A stretch of 64,000 bases of DNA, taken from the NCBI GenBank assembly GCA_038182865.1, contig CP116226.1, positions 2,542,001-2,606,000 on the forward strand, given 5' to 3'. The notes under the pieces were generated by a model that was not told the DNA's origin, did no database searches, and saw only the letters and a list, made by a program, of their open reading frames with translations. This DNA comes from Microbacterium enclense. GTDB lineage: Bacteria; Actinomycetota; Actinomycetes; Actinomycetales; Microbacteriaceae. Position numbers and translations under genes: made by a program. Positions 51,387-60,497 of this stretch are shown piece by piece; the stretch's first letter is position 1, and the number at the start of each line of letters is the position of its first letter.

Positions 51387-54026
51387 CTATGAATCCAATG
51401 AAGAGCGAAGTTTCTGCGTCCGGCGACCAAAAGGAATTTTTCCACCTTCCAAGTGATGCAACGCAAGCTTGTTAAGATCATGGCGCTCCAAGGATCCGAC
51501 CGCCTCTACTGCACCTTTTGTCGCGGAGGCGTGCATCGTGATCAGTTGTTCTGCGTCTGCGCTGACCACCAAGCCTGCGCTGCGAGTCGCAAATACATAC
51601 TGCCTCGAACCGCGCAATTCCCGAAGCCGGTCTACCAAATAGTCTTCAATCCACGGAGCGTGTAACGCATCCTCTGGCTGATCTATCAATACCGGACTGT
51701 CGCCGTCGGCCAACAAAATAACGAGAATTGCCGTACATTTTTGACCGTGGGATAGGTCTTCGATACTAACGTAGTCGCCGCCCTCAGGCTTCTTGAACTT
51801 CACATTCAAAGTATCGGGCGTATCCAGTTGCTGAACGTCGAGAAGCTGCGTCCAGTAATTTCGATCGGCGATGTTTGTGTGTAGTCGAGAAATGTCAGCG
51901 GCGTCTACTCCTTCGGGGAGAGGGTTCAGTGATGACAATTTTCCATCCCAAAGCGCTCGGGCGAACCGATAAGGATGGATGTGCTCAGCAATTACGTCCA
52001 AGACAGTGTCACGCACTCTTGACCCAGTCTTTATACTGTCCAAGGCAGTGCGGAATGCCGAGGTGTCTCCTTTGGCTGGGATATCAATCTTGACGAAGGA
52101 CGCCGTCTTCCTATTAAGTTCCCTGACGCGCACTCTTCGCAAGGCCCTACGCTCATCGCGACTTTCTTTCAAAGATTGAAGATAATTCTCTCTTTCGGAT
52201 TCAAGAGCTTGCAAGCGTGGACGTGCTATTTTACTCGAGTCCTCGGCCGCTTGAGATGCTGCGGTAAGATCACCTTGGACGGACTCAAGTTCGCGCCTGA
52301 TAGCACTCAGTGATGATTTTCCGGCCTTTTCCAGCCGTTGGTCTACCTGCGACTCAAAGACTTGGAATTCTGCATCAATCTCCTCGCGAGTACTGTTGAT
52401 AGAGCCACGGTACGCCTCCAACACTGTATTGATGGAAATCTCGGCTTCATCAATTGCCTGTATATATAGGTTTCGAGCTGCTTGAATCTGTTCAAATTTT
52501 GTCTCGTGCGCAGGGGTAATTCGTGCCACCACCTCATCCGTTGCCGGAGGTCGTGTAAACCTGACGCCATCGGCTTCATCGGCGAGACTTTTCAAACTGG
52601 CCCGTTCGGCAGTCCACAGACGTTGCTCTTTCACCAGATCTTCATCAAACAGTGCAGATAGTGTGCGCTCGCGTTCCTTCAACTCATCAACTCTCGCAGC
52701 CTTGATCCTGAGTTGGTCGACTCCTTCTCGGGCCTTCACGAGATTTATCGCATTCGCGCGAAGCGACTGCTCGCATTGCTGAATTTTGGACTCGATGGAC
52801 GAGAGGTCTAGGTGCACATCAATAAGTCCGACTCGCCCGACCGGTTGTCTCGCATATTCGAGGATCTCTCCCTGGGAGAATGCGGCTATGGGAATCAGGT
52901 CGGAGGGGACACGATCGATCTGAACCCAATCGCCGTCAACGTCTTGCTCCACGGATGCCCGAGAGCCCTTTTGTGTGAAAGTACGCTTAACTCGATAACG
53001 ACCGCTTGCTAGTCGAATCTCGACAGCAACTTCCGTCCCTTCTCCGAGCGCCTTTTGCAGTCGCCCGTTGACTTCGTCGTATATTGTGCGAAAAACAGCT
53101 CCATCGACCTGCTGTTCTAGTGCAAAGCGCACTGCTTCAAGAACCAGGGACTTGCCGGCGCCTGTTCCGCCGAGCAAACTGTTCAGGTCCGGGCTCAACT
53201 CAATTGTCGTACCCGCAAGAAAACCGCCATCTATGGAGACGGCGTCGACCGTGGGATGTGAATCAGACAGCCAAGGATCGGTGAGCTCGATACGCAACTC
53301 AGGGTCATCGACTGCATGCCGGAGTCCCGTCAAATCGGGCCTAGCAGCTTTGAACCATGTCCGACGCAGCCCGATCCCTGACAGGGCGTGACGGCTAAGC
53401 GCTGCATCATAAGTATCGGAGCTCTGCACGAAAGCTGGTAAGCGTGCGTCGCCGAGTTTATTTTTAACGGTTCGAGGCGTCTCTTCAAGTACGTACTCAA
53501 ACGCGCGAATACACTCTTCTCTGAGGATTTGATTAACAAACGTTTGAACGGGCTGCGTCAGTATCCCGCGTTCCTTGTCGATGTGAGCCGCAATTGCCAT
53601 GCCGCCAGCTTCTTCGATCTCCTTCGCGCAATCGATCATGGACATCGTCGTCACTACGTCTAATGCGCCTTGTTGAGCGCGCTTGATTCCGACCGTGGTG
53701 AGTACATCTTCAAGAATTGAAGGTGAGGTGCCCTCTTCCCATAGGCCCAATAGATGGCCTTGTGGCGTGCTCAGCTCGAACCCCGGTAGTACCACAAGTG
53801 GGAACGATGCGGCTGCCGCCGCGATTGGCTCGCACCAATTAGCGGTGTTGTGATCTGTAACGGCAATGACATCTAGCCCCGCCGCGATAGCCGCCTTGAC
53901 TATATCGTCCGGAGTGCCGAAGTCTTCTTCTCGCGCGTCCCGCGAGCCGGGTGTGTGAACATGTAGATCGGCCGCCCAGAAGCGAGCCCAGCCTTGATAC
54001 GACACCTTTGTAGTCTCCATCTTCAT
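51387..54026 (-). CDS. PHP-domain/SMC-like ATPase (TrlF type), probable defence effector
   Basis: An 879-residue protein. Residues 15-250 form a PHP phosphoesterase domain with metal-ligand motifs Asp20-x-His22-x-His24 (ADLHVHT), Asp58-His59 (VTDHNT) and His149 (AAHID). An ABC/SMC-type ATPase follows: Walker A at 286-293 (GGTGAGKS), a long alpha-helical, coiled-coil-rich middle (about 400-680), an LSHGQK signature near 775 and Walker B with LIDQPEDAL near 795. The usual switch His after Walker B is replaced by Arg (VFATRSA). The family is annotated TrlF and occurs in defence islands. It likely cleaves or repairs DNA or nucleotides in an ATP-gated way. The promoter suggests a leaderless message. 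Codon use is less GC-rich than neighbours. Confidence 0.82.
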   Translation of the reverse strand: MKMETTKVSYQGWARFWAADLHVHTPGSRDAREEDFGTPDDIVKAAIAAGLDVIAVTDHNTANWCEPIAAAAASFPLVVLPGFELSTPQGHLLGLWEEGTSPSILEDVLTTVGIKRAQQGALDVVTTMSMIDCAKEIEEAGGMAIAAHIDKERGILTQPVQTFVNQILREECIRAFEYVLEETPRTVKNKLGDARLPAFVQSSDTYDAALSRHALSGIGLRRTWFKAARPDLTGLRHAVDDPELRIELTDPWLSDSHPTVDAVSIDGGFLAGTTIELSPDLNSLLGGTGAGKSLVLEAVRFALEQQVDGAVFRTIYDEVNGRLQKALGEGTEVAVEIRLASGRYRVKRTFTQKGSRASVEQDVDGDWVQIDRVPSDLIPIAAFSQGEILEYARQPVGRVGLIDVHLDLSSIESKIQQCEQSLRANAINLVKAREGVDQLRIKAARVDELKERERTLSALFDEDLVKEQRLWTAERASLKSLADEADGVRFTRPPATDEVVARITPAHETKFEQIQAARNLYIQAIDEAEISINTVLEAYRGSINSTREEIDAEFQVFESQVDQRLEKAGKSSLSAIRRELESVQGDLTAASQAAEDSSKIARPRLQALESERENYLQSLKESRDERRALRRVRVRELNRKTASFVKIDIPAKGDTSAFRTALDSIKTGSRVRDTVLDVIAEHIHPYRFARALWDGKLSSLNPLPEGVDAADISRLHTNIADRNYWTQLLDVQQLDTPDTLNVKFKKPEGGDYVSIEDLSHGQKCTAILVILLADGDSPVLIDQPEDALHAPWIEDYLVDRLRELRGSRQYVFATRSAGLVVSADAEQLITMHASATKGAVEAVGSLERHDLNKLALHHLEGGKIPFGRRTQKLRSSLDS

Positions 54027-54033
54027 TTACCCG

Positions 54034-54061
54034 ATTATGACAGGTACTCCCCAAAGGTCAA
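54034..54061 (-). promoter_or_regulatory. Promoter of the PHP-ATPase gene (leaderless)
   Basis: TTGACC -35 (54056-54061) and CATAAT -10 (54034-54039) with a 16-bp spacer, minus strand. The predicted start is at or next to ATG 54026, and no ribosome-binding site is present. The -10 context CTGTCATAATCGGG is identical to that at 55641-55654. Confidence 0.75.
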
Positions 54062-54165
54062 GTTGCGGACCGGTCGTTCGTTGCATAGCCAAACGAAGGC
54101 GTCTTACACATGTATAGATGGCGCTCGACCGGCGTGAAGCATCTACTTCATCTATGTCGATAATT

Positions 54166-55611
54166 TCAGTCGTTAGCATTTTCCAGCGCACGCTTGCGAG
54201 AAGACTCTGGAGCACCGATGACCCGCAGTGTTTCTGAACGTACGACGCGCTCTAACAGATCTGCGACGTGCTTGAGGTCCTGGACGTCGTAGTTTGCGGA
54301 TCCGTGTGAAAGATCGTTGCGGATCTTTACGAGGATTCTTTCTGCGCGCTCCTTATCCAATGTCGGGTCGAGCGATCTGACAGTGGCAAATAGGGATGTC
54401 GTATCGAGTTCTGGTCTGATGTCGACTGGAAGTGACTTGAAGATGGCTCCTAACGCGTCAAGTAGTCCACTTGATGGGCGCTTCATGACATGTTTCTTGA
54501 GAAACTTCACATCGGCTGTTTCCAGTGAAGACTCTCCGGCCCGTTTGAGTACCCCTTCACGCTTCTCTGTGTAGATTTGCTCGTTCTTAGCTCGTTGGTC
54601 GGAGGTCTCAAATCCATACAGACCCTCAAGTGCTTGCAGTAGGAGTAGTAGTCGTGACCGCGGATGTTGCTCAGCAGTGGTCGTCATCGAGCCGTACGTC
54701 TCGAGGAGAGGGTGATGTGCGGTGGAGAGGGTCCGCCAACTTTGGAGTAGCAGGAGGAGATTTGCCTCATCTGCTGCCAGATTCACAAGTGTCTGTGTCG
54801 CTTCAATCTCGTCGCGGCTGGTGTTCCGCGGGCTCTGTGAGATATCCCATCCGAACACCTGATCTCGAGAACCGGCTTTGTTGCTCTCGCCTTGAACGGC
54901 CAAGAAGCCGTTGATACTGCGTGAGCCTTGCGTCACAAGTGAGATGAGTTGACGCAACGGCCGCACCCACTCAAGCCACCACTCGTCAACAGTCAGCGCA
55001 TCTTTAACAGTGATCCTAAGAACCGAGCCGAAGACCATACTAAACTCGTAGAAATCGAGCGCACGGATCGATGCGTTGAACCAGACAGAGAGTTGATCGC
55101 CAGCCGACTCCCACTCCGCGTTGGCGTCACGGTTTATAGAAGCCGACCAGACTGGCTCATCCCCAGCTTTACGCGGCATCTTCACTTGGGATATAGGAGA
55201 CTTACCCATTATGGCGTCGATGCCATCGATTTGTAACTCAATCGCCTTGTACTTCCGAGGTTTCTTGGCGTCAAGTTGATCACGCGAGAGGACCGCAAAG
55301 GCGCCCGTTGCACGTCCCTGAGTTTCGAACCAATAGTGCAACTCACCGTTCATCAACGCTACGGAACCACCACTCGATAAACGGCCTACCAGCGATTCGA
55401 AGCGGTGTCGCTGCGGAAAACTAGCTGCCCCGTCGACCCACTCAATTGGCATATCGCCATAAAGGACACCGTAAGGGTACTTGCCAACCTCTAGAGTTAG
55501 CAGGCCAGATAGCTCCACAGGCTCTCCTTCGAGACCCGGAACCACCCATGTACAGAGAGACTCTCCGGGTTCGAAAGGTAGTTTGAGTGCGAGTGCTTCC
55601 TTCTTCTTCAC
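54166..55611 (-). CDS. ApeA-like HEPN protein (probable anti-phage ribonuclease)
   Basis: A 481-residue protein from GTG 55611, behind GGGGGA. The C-terminal region holds the HEPN catalytic motif RNDLSH (Arg431 to His436, RxxxxH) within a helical domain (about 310-470). The N-terminal half is beta-rich (PVELSGLLTLEVGKYPYGVLYGD), as in the ApeA N-terminal domain. ApeA is a single-gene HEPN abortive-infection protein that cleaves RNA, probably tRNA, on phage infection. By analogy this protein would arrest infected cells. Family membership is from pattern recall. It has its own promoter with a 27-base leader and lies upstream of the PHP-ATPase gene, 139 bp apart. Confidence 0.78.
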   Translation of the reverse strand: MKKKEALALKLPFEPGESLCTWVVPGLEGEPVELSGLLTLEVGKYPYGVLYGDMPIEWVDGAASFPQRHRFESLVGRLSSGGSVALMNGELHYWFETQGRATGAFAVLSRDQLDAKKPRKYKAIELQIDGIDAIMGKSPISQVKMPRKAGDEPVWSASINRDANAEWESAGDQLSVWFNASIRALDFYEFSMVFGSVLRITVKDALTVDEWWLEWVRPLRQLISLVTQGSRSINGFLAVQGESNKAGSRDQVFGWDISQSPRNTSRDEIEATQTLVNLAADEANLLLLLQSWRTLSTAHHPLLETYGSMTTTAEQHPRSRLLLLLQALEGLYGFETSDQRAKNEQIYTEKREGVLKRAGESSLETADVKFLKKHVMKRPSSGLLDALGAIFKSLPVDIRPELDTTSLFATVRSLDPTLDKERAERILVKIRNDLSHGSANYDVQDLKHVADLLERVVRSETLRVIGAPESSRKRALENAND

Positions 55612-55644
55612 GGTTCCCCCTACGCGATTAGCTGCTATGCCCCG

Positions 55645-55672
55645 ATTATGACAGCGGCATCAGACACGTCAA
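55645..55672 (-). promoter_or_regulatory. Promoter of the HEPN gene
   Basis: TTGACG -35 (55667-55672) and CATAAT -10 (55645-55650) with a 16-bp spacer, minus strand. The layout and the CTGTCATAATCGGG context match the PHP-ATPase promoter. Confidence 0.75.
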
Positions 55673-55896
55673 GGGCAACTATGTAGTGACACTCACAACA
55701 CCATCGGTACATCTGACAGGGGTGACTTGACGTCCGATTGGGTGTACCGACGGCACCCCTCGTGGATCACCCGAAATATTCGTGACGGAGGTCAGCGATG
55801 ATTGCGCATCGAAGCGATCGGATGGGTGACTGGACACCCGAAAAGCAAAAATAACCCCGGTGAAGGGGTCATTTTGTGTTGAAGTTCGGTATTTTG

Positions 55897-56481
55897 GTGG
55901 GGCTTGTTGAGAGGTACTCGAACAATTCGACGGGGGTGACGAAGCTGCGCCAGCTGGCGAATCTGAAGCCAAGCCGGGCCGCAGTGGATAGCCGCCCCGT
56001 ACCTCGTCGAGCTCGACGTCTGACTGACGCGGAGAAGTTGGCGTTCGTTGAGGGCTACAAGCGGGGAGAGCTGGTTGCTGATCTAGCTCGGCAACTCGGA
56101 GTCCACCGCACGACGCTGGACATGCTGGTTGCTCGTTTGAAGCTGAGTCGAGTCGATCCAAATGAGGTGCCAGCAGAGGTACGTGATTCCCTAGTTGCGA
56201 AGTACCGTGAAGGGGAATCCCTAGCTTCGATCGGTGAAGAGCACGGGTTCAGTGCAAACAAGGTGCAGCGGCTGCTCGTGTCGATGGGTGAGCCGATCCG
56301 CTCACGTGGCCCAAAGAAGCCGGCGGTTACGAGCGAGCAGATCCAGCAGATGGTCTCGCAGTATGAGCAGGGCGAGGCGATCGCAGCTATCGCAGACTCC
56401 GCTGGTGTCAGCTACGCACAGACCAGATCATGCTTGATGGCGGTAGGCGTACAGATGCGGCCGCGTGGGGGAGCGCGATGA
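55897..56481 (+). CDS. Triple-HTH DNA-binding protein, copy 2
   Basis: A 194-residue protein from GTG 55897, the position equal to the start of copy 1; GTG 55876 would add seven residues. The three HTH units are conserved: LTDAEKLAFVEGYKRGELVADLARQLGVHRTTL, GESLASIGEEHGFSANKVQRLL and GEAIAAIADSAGVSYAQTRSCL, each matching copy 1 with few changes. Differences cluster in the linker (residues 28-35) and near the C-terminus (181-183). It marks the right border of the flanked segment that holds the PHP-ATPase and HEPN genes. The function is unknown. Confidence 0.75.
   Translation: MGLVERYSNNSTGVTKLRQLANLKPSRAAVDSRPVPRRARRLTDAEKLAFVEGYKRGELVADLARQLGVHRTTLDMLVARLKLSRVDPNEVPAEVRDSLVAKYREGESLASIGEEHGFSANKVQRLLVSMGEPIRSRGPKKPAVTSEQIQQMVSQYEQGEAIAAIADSAGVSYAQTRSCLMAVGVQMRPRGGAR
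55897..56481 (+). repeat. Right 585-bp direct repeat flanking the defence island
   Basis: The partner of 50322-50906. Recombination between the copies would remove a 5.6-kb segment (about 50322 to 55896) carrying the three defence-type genes. Confidence 0.8.
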
Positions 56482-56589
56482 CGGCTAGGCCGCATTCTCG
56501 CCCTACTCTGCTCATGTCAGACGAGGGTGTAGGTGGTGCCGGAACTCCCTCACGGCCCGATGTGATTCGCATGCATCGGGCGGTTTCTT

Positions 56590-56928
56590 GTGGTGACCGA
56601 CGTCGGCTACATCGTCCCGATGGGCGCGGCTGAGGCACGCGCCCTTCTGCTAGCTCGGAACTGGCACACTGCTCATGTGAGCACTGACTATTCGCGATAC
56701 CTCGTCGACTACTACGCGAACGGCGAGAACATCCATCAAGACGAGTACGCCAAGATTCCCCCGGTTATCGGACATGGATTTGAGTTCGGGGGTAAGTGGT
56801 ACCGGATCGTCGACGTCTGGACCGTTCATGAGAAGCACGCCCCGGTCACCCACGGCACGGCCGTGTTCCTTGAGGAGGTCGAGACTCCGCAGGTGTTTCT
56901 CGACGTGGATAGTCGGTACTACGGCTGA
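56590..56928 (+). CDS. Small soluble protein of unknown function (112 aa)
   Basis: A protein of 112 residues if GTG 56590 is used; ATG 56620 would give 102. It is acidic and rich in Tyr, Asp and His (YSRYLVDYYANGENIHQDEY, then GKWYRIVDVWTVHEKHAP). The alternating pattern in the second half suggests a small beta-rich domain. No family is recognised. It is the first gene after the right copy of the repeat and has no obvious partner. Confidence 0.5.
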   Translation: MVTDVGYIVPMGAAEARALLLARNWHTAHVSTDYSRYLVDYYANGENIHQDEYAKIPPVIGHGFEFGGKWYRIVDVWTVHEKHAPVTHGTAVFLEEVETPQVFLDVDSRYYG

Positions 56929-57302
56929 GGGCCGGCGTCACTGTGACCGGTCAACGTCGCGCGCGCAGTTCCTCGCTGTCACCAGCGACCACGGTAAAAG
57001 TGACCCGCCAACGAAGCGCACCTGCCTAAGATGCCGCCACGCCGCGAGGAACGCTGTGGCGGTGGACTTCCTCAGCCTCCGGCGCGGCAAGCCCCATCCC
57101 AAACGACATGTCGAACTACGCGACGGCGGTGGTGATTCCAGCACACGCTGAACACGCCGTTTCGTCCAGTGAAGAGTTCTCGACACAGACTCCGCTCGTC
57201 GCTCACACCAAGTAGTGCACGGCGGATCCGACAGGGTCACAAAATCCCAACTCGTCTGGTCTTGACGCCCTTGGTTTGTCTCAGCGCTGCGATACTGCGC
57301 CA
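56929..57302. other. Intergenic stretch without a supported gene
   Basis: 374 bp between the 112-aa gene and the membrane protein gene. The only long open frames here are low in protein character (Arg/Ser/Trp-rich). No hairpin or repeat stood out. Confidence 0.6.
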
Positions 57303-58052
57303 ATGGGGATCGAGGTTCTTGTCAGCATCATCGGCATCATCGTCACGACCGCGGTGTCCGTGTGGACTTATCGCAAGATGAACCCGAAGCGTCAGCTCCG
57401 CTATCGGCTAGAAGCATCGCCGCTGCTGGCGGACGGCGCGGGAGCAACAGATCGCTTAACCATCGCGTTGGAAGGCCATCCAGTAATCGCGCCCCAGATC
57501 GTGACGCTGAGTCTGTGGTCATCCGGAAGGGCGGACATCGGAACAAACGCTTTCGACGCTGGCACTCCGCTGATTTTCGACCTCGGTGTGCCCATCGCCG
57601 AGCAGATCCCCGTTCCGCCGACTTCCGACGCGCAACTAGAGGTTCTCCTGCCGGACAAGATCGTCTTGCGCCCCGCGCTCATCCATAGGAAATTTCATTC
57701 GACGGCCCGCGTAATTGTCGATGGAGCGCCTACTGTTCACGTCAACCGAGTCCTACCTGACATCGACGTCATCCGCGATGGGGTGAGCGAGACCGGCCGA
57801 GCGATAGAGGCGTCACGGAAGCGGTTTAAGGTTACGCCGCTTCTCGTCTGGACCGGCGTGCTCGCCCTGGGGACGGTAGGACTTATCGTGGGAATTGCCA
57901 TGTATTGGATTGTCCAGCAGCTCTCCGCTCCTGTGGGCGGGATCAGCATGCTCATCATGATGGTTGCCCTCGTCGCGATCATCATCATCGGCATCTACCG
58001 GTTCTTCCGATGGATTGGTCGGAACGTCGAGGCACGCTCGGGCCTGCGTTGA
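57303..58052 (+). CDS. Membrane protein with a soluble middle domain, unknown function
   Basis: A 249-residue protein from ATG 57303. A first helix spans residues 1-22 (VLVSIIGIIVTTAVSVWTY). A soluble beta-rich domain follows (about 25-175; LRYRLEASPLLADG, then IALEGHPVIAPQIVTLSLWSSGRADIG). Two C-terminal helices lie at about 178-205 and 210-235, and then a basic tail. The type resembles effector-associated membrane proteins seen in defence islands, but no catalytic motif is visible. It is convergent with the large protein gene at 58093. Confidence 0.6.
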   Translation: MGIEVLVSIIGIIVTTAVSVWTYRKMNPKRQLRYRLEASPLLADGAGATDRLTIALEGHPVIAPQIVTLSLWSSGRADIGTNAFDAGTPLIFDLGVPIAEQIPVPPTSDAQLEVLLPDKIVLRPALIHRKFHSTARVIVDGAPTVHVNRVLPDIDVIRDGVSETGRAIEASRKRFKVTPLLVWTGVLALGTVGLIVGIAMYWIVQQLSAPVGGISMLIMMVALVAIIIIGIYRFFRWIGRNVEARSGLR

Positions 58053-58092
58053 ATGCGACGTCTCGAGAACGGTCACCGCTCCTATGACGCCG

Positions 58093-59913
58093 TCACTTTC
58101 CATGGTCAGGGCTGAAGCTGGGTGACGTTGGGACGAGGTTCCAGATCGGATACTCCCTCAGCTCGTCGAGCTGGGCGTCTGAAAGTCGTTGTGCACACTC
58201 CTGGATGTCCTCAACGTCGCCGAGAAGAATGGCGCATGCTGTCTCATTGACCGCAGCATCACCGTCACCGCTAGCGATGATCGTGCGTCGGAGTGAGCGA
58301 ACGGCACGTCTGTTGTCGTCGCTGAGACCGTTCGGTCGTCGGGCCGCGATTTGAAGACGGTTCAGGACCGCGGTTGTTGATGGGCCGGTCTTGCCGGCAA
58401 TCCATTCGTTCAGTGAGTTGGCCGCGTTGAGGAGTGCCACACGGCGTGGGTCGCACGCGTCAGCCGCGCGAATGAGGTTGAGCATGGTGCGGACGGCCAG
58501 CCATATAGTGCCCTGCACATCGGCGACGGCCTCGTACGCCGGAACCAGTTGATCGAGGTTTGTGTTGACGTACTCAGCGAGCTGTCGGCTATCGAGTGTG
58601 TCGTAGACGGTTGCCTGGCGCTCGATGCTTCCGCCAGCCTCGTCCGTCGAGTAAAGCTTGAAACGATCCCGGTTCGTGGGCGCGAACGGATCCGCGCATT
58701 GCAGGGCCTGCTGATCGCCGTCCGGGAGCAGGAACAGGGCAACCTTCCAGTCAGCGACCACGGCATAGAACAACGGTGGATCGTCACCGGACGACCGAAG
58801 GCTACGCCCGTGCAGAAGTGAGCCGTGAATGTACGACAACTGGTCGTACTCCTCGTCCGTCATGCGAGCCAGCTCGACAAGAGAGGTGTCGACATGTAGC
58901 TCGTCGAAGAGTTCTGAGAGCATGTCCATGCGCCGCTGAATCGCGACGAGGTCGGATAGGCGCTCTGGCTCGGTGATGTCCACGTCCTGCTGTTCGCCGT
59001 CGATGTACAGCGGTTGATTGGCGACAAGGGCACTGAAGAACGCGAGATCGCGGCTTCTGTCCGCGAAGTTGCTGACAAGGGTGAGCACAGCCGATGCGGA
59101 TTCGAGTCGGTCGGAGATACGCAGATTGAGCGTCAAGCCAGCGGATAGGCTCAGAGTGTGTCTGTCCGCGTCGACCTGACGAATGGTCGCCCCCTCATAT
59201 TCGACGGCACCGCATCTTGCACGCAGGGGCACGTTGCGAGCGGTGTACGTCGGCGGGTAAATCTTCATCACGCCGGAGAGGGGCGCGACGAGGCCGTCAT
59301 GCGTCTCAACCTCGATGATGAAGTCACCGTGGCGAGGAGAGATCGTCAGCGGTTTGGAGAAGTCCAAGCCATCAGCGCCGTGAATCGTGAAGCTCTTACC
59401 ACGCTCGATGAGCGCATCGACGGACCCGAATGACACGCTCTGCTTCTGCGAGCGAACACCGAGAGCGACGAGACGCTCAATCTCGTCCGTTGTTCGTGGT
59501 AGTTCTTTCACCGGGACGGCAAAGCTCTTCTGCTTCTTCGGGAAATCGTCCAGGAAGAGGTCGATGAAGTACGGCTGCAAGAGCGCGTAATGAGTGCGAC
59601 CGTGGAACGCGCCGTCGCGGTGCAGGAACGTGACAAACAGGAGAACAGTGCCGTGATTGCGGATGCTCGTGAGTTCGTCCCGAGTCATTCGGAACGACGA
59701 TGGCGCTATCCGCCCAGGTGCCGTCTGTCCCTTGACCTGGATGTCGAGGCGGCCCGTGATGTCCGTCTTGTTGCGCCCGAGACCCCGGTAGATCTCGACG
59801 TAGCCATCCGTAATCGGGGCTTTGTCCTTCTTCGAGACGTAAGCCACAAGGTGAGGGCACATCGACAGTATGTCCTCGACCGCAACGGTGCCTCGAGCTT
59901 CGATGTCAACCAC
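58093..59913 (-). CDS. Large protein with an N-terminal DUF4365-like (possible nuclease) domain
   Basis: A 606-residue protein from GTG 59913. The N-terminal 170 residues carry acidic residues in DGYVEIYRG (about 36-44) and the sequence LDIQVKGQT (57-65). Together these give a D...D-x-Q-x-K arrangement like the PD-(D/E)xK nuclease core seen in DUF4365 proteins. The remaining 430 residues show no known domain; they include a mixed alpha/beta region with RNVPLRARCGAVEYEG and a helical C-terminus. Such proteins occur in defence islands. The nuclease role is inferred from the motif only. It has no close partner on the same strand. Confidence 0.6.
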   Translation of the reverse strand: MVDIEARGTVAVEDILSMCPHLVAYVSKKDKAPITDGYVEIYRGLGRNKTDITGRLDIQVKGQTAPGRIAPSSFRMTRDELTSIRNHGTVLLFVTFLHRDGAFHGRTHYALLQPYFIDLFLDDFPKKQKSFAVPVKELPRTTDEIERLVALGVRSQKQSVSFGSVDALIERGKSFTIHGADGLDFSKPLTISPRHGDFIIEVETHDGLVAPLSGVMKIYPPTYTARNVPLRARCGAVEYEGATIRQVDADRHTLSLSAGLTLNLRISDRLESASAVLTLVSNFADRSRDLAFFSALVANQPLYIDGEQQDVDITEPERLSDLVAIQRRMDMLSELFDELHVDTSLVELARMTDEEYDQLSYIHGSLLHGRSLRSSGDDPPLFYAVVADWKVALFLLPDGDQQALQCADPFAPTNRDRFKLYSTDEAGGSIERQATVYDTLDSRQLAEYVNTNLDQLVPAYEAVADVQGTIWLAVRTMLNLIRAADACDPRRVALLNAANSLNEWIAGKTGPSTTAVLNRLQIAARRPNGLSDDNRRAVRSLRRTIIASGDGDAAVNETACAILLGDVEDIQECAQRLSDAQLDELREYPIWNLVPTSPSFSPDHGK

Positions 59914-60212
59914 CCGTCAATTCTCGCAGCCCATCGGACTACCCGGATCTTCGCGGAGCACCGTGTCTAGCCCAGTTCCCTCGTACGTGACCGCACCGCG
60001 ACAGTGCGCTTAGACGAACTCAGCTGAGCTCGTAGCAGGTGCGAAGAACGCGACTGCGACCTCACTGAGGTCTACGAAGCTGTTCGTGTCATGACCAAGC
60101 GCCGCAGACCGCGCTCGACTTGGCGGCGTGACGGCCTCACTACAGCGTGTCGGAGGTCTGTGGGACGAGGCCCTTCCTATCGCCGCGACGGCGCGGCAGA
60201 AAGCGAGACGTC
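59914..60212. other. Intergenic stretch, no supported gene
   Basis: About 300 bp between the divergent starts of the 606-aa gene and the DUF3892 gene. No credible ORF, hairpin or repeat was seen; promoters of both genes must lie here. Confidence 0.5.
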
Positions 60213-60497
60213 ATGTCCATTCAGATCACCCACGTCCGATTCGGTGGTACGAAGAAGACGGAAGATGAGATCGTCGAGTACAAGTGGAAGAACGAGCAGA
60301 CGGGCAAGACCGGGCGGACTGATAAGCCCACGATGGTCCACTGGATCGACGTCAAGAAAGGCTCAGCACATGTCGGAACGGGAAGTTACCGAGTAAACGT
60401 TGCCGTCGTGAAGCCCCAGAAGACGAAGCCCTACCTGCGGACCCACGCCGACGGAAAGTGGACCAACAACTTAGTGAACTTGCCTACGTTCGATTGA
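60213..60497 (+). CDS. DUF3892 protein
   Basis: A 94-residue protein from ATG 60213. It matches the DUF3892 pattern (MSIQITHVRFGGTKKTEDEIVEYKW at the start; YLRTHADGKWTNNLVNLPTF at the end). The family is small, soluble and of unknown function, and it often occurs in mobile or defence regions. It stands alone. Confidence 0.82.
   Translation: MSIQITHVRFGGTKKTEDEIVEYKWKNEQTGKTGRTDKPTMVHWIDVKKGSAHVGTGSYRVNVAVVKPQKTKPYLRTHADGKWTNNLVNLPTFD

Noticed and set aside
56938..57303. A 121-codon minus-strand ORF in the gap before the membrane protein
   Set aside because: Low-complexity Arg/Ser/Trp composition, no ribosome-binding site and no family signal.
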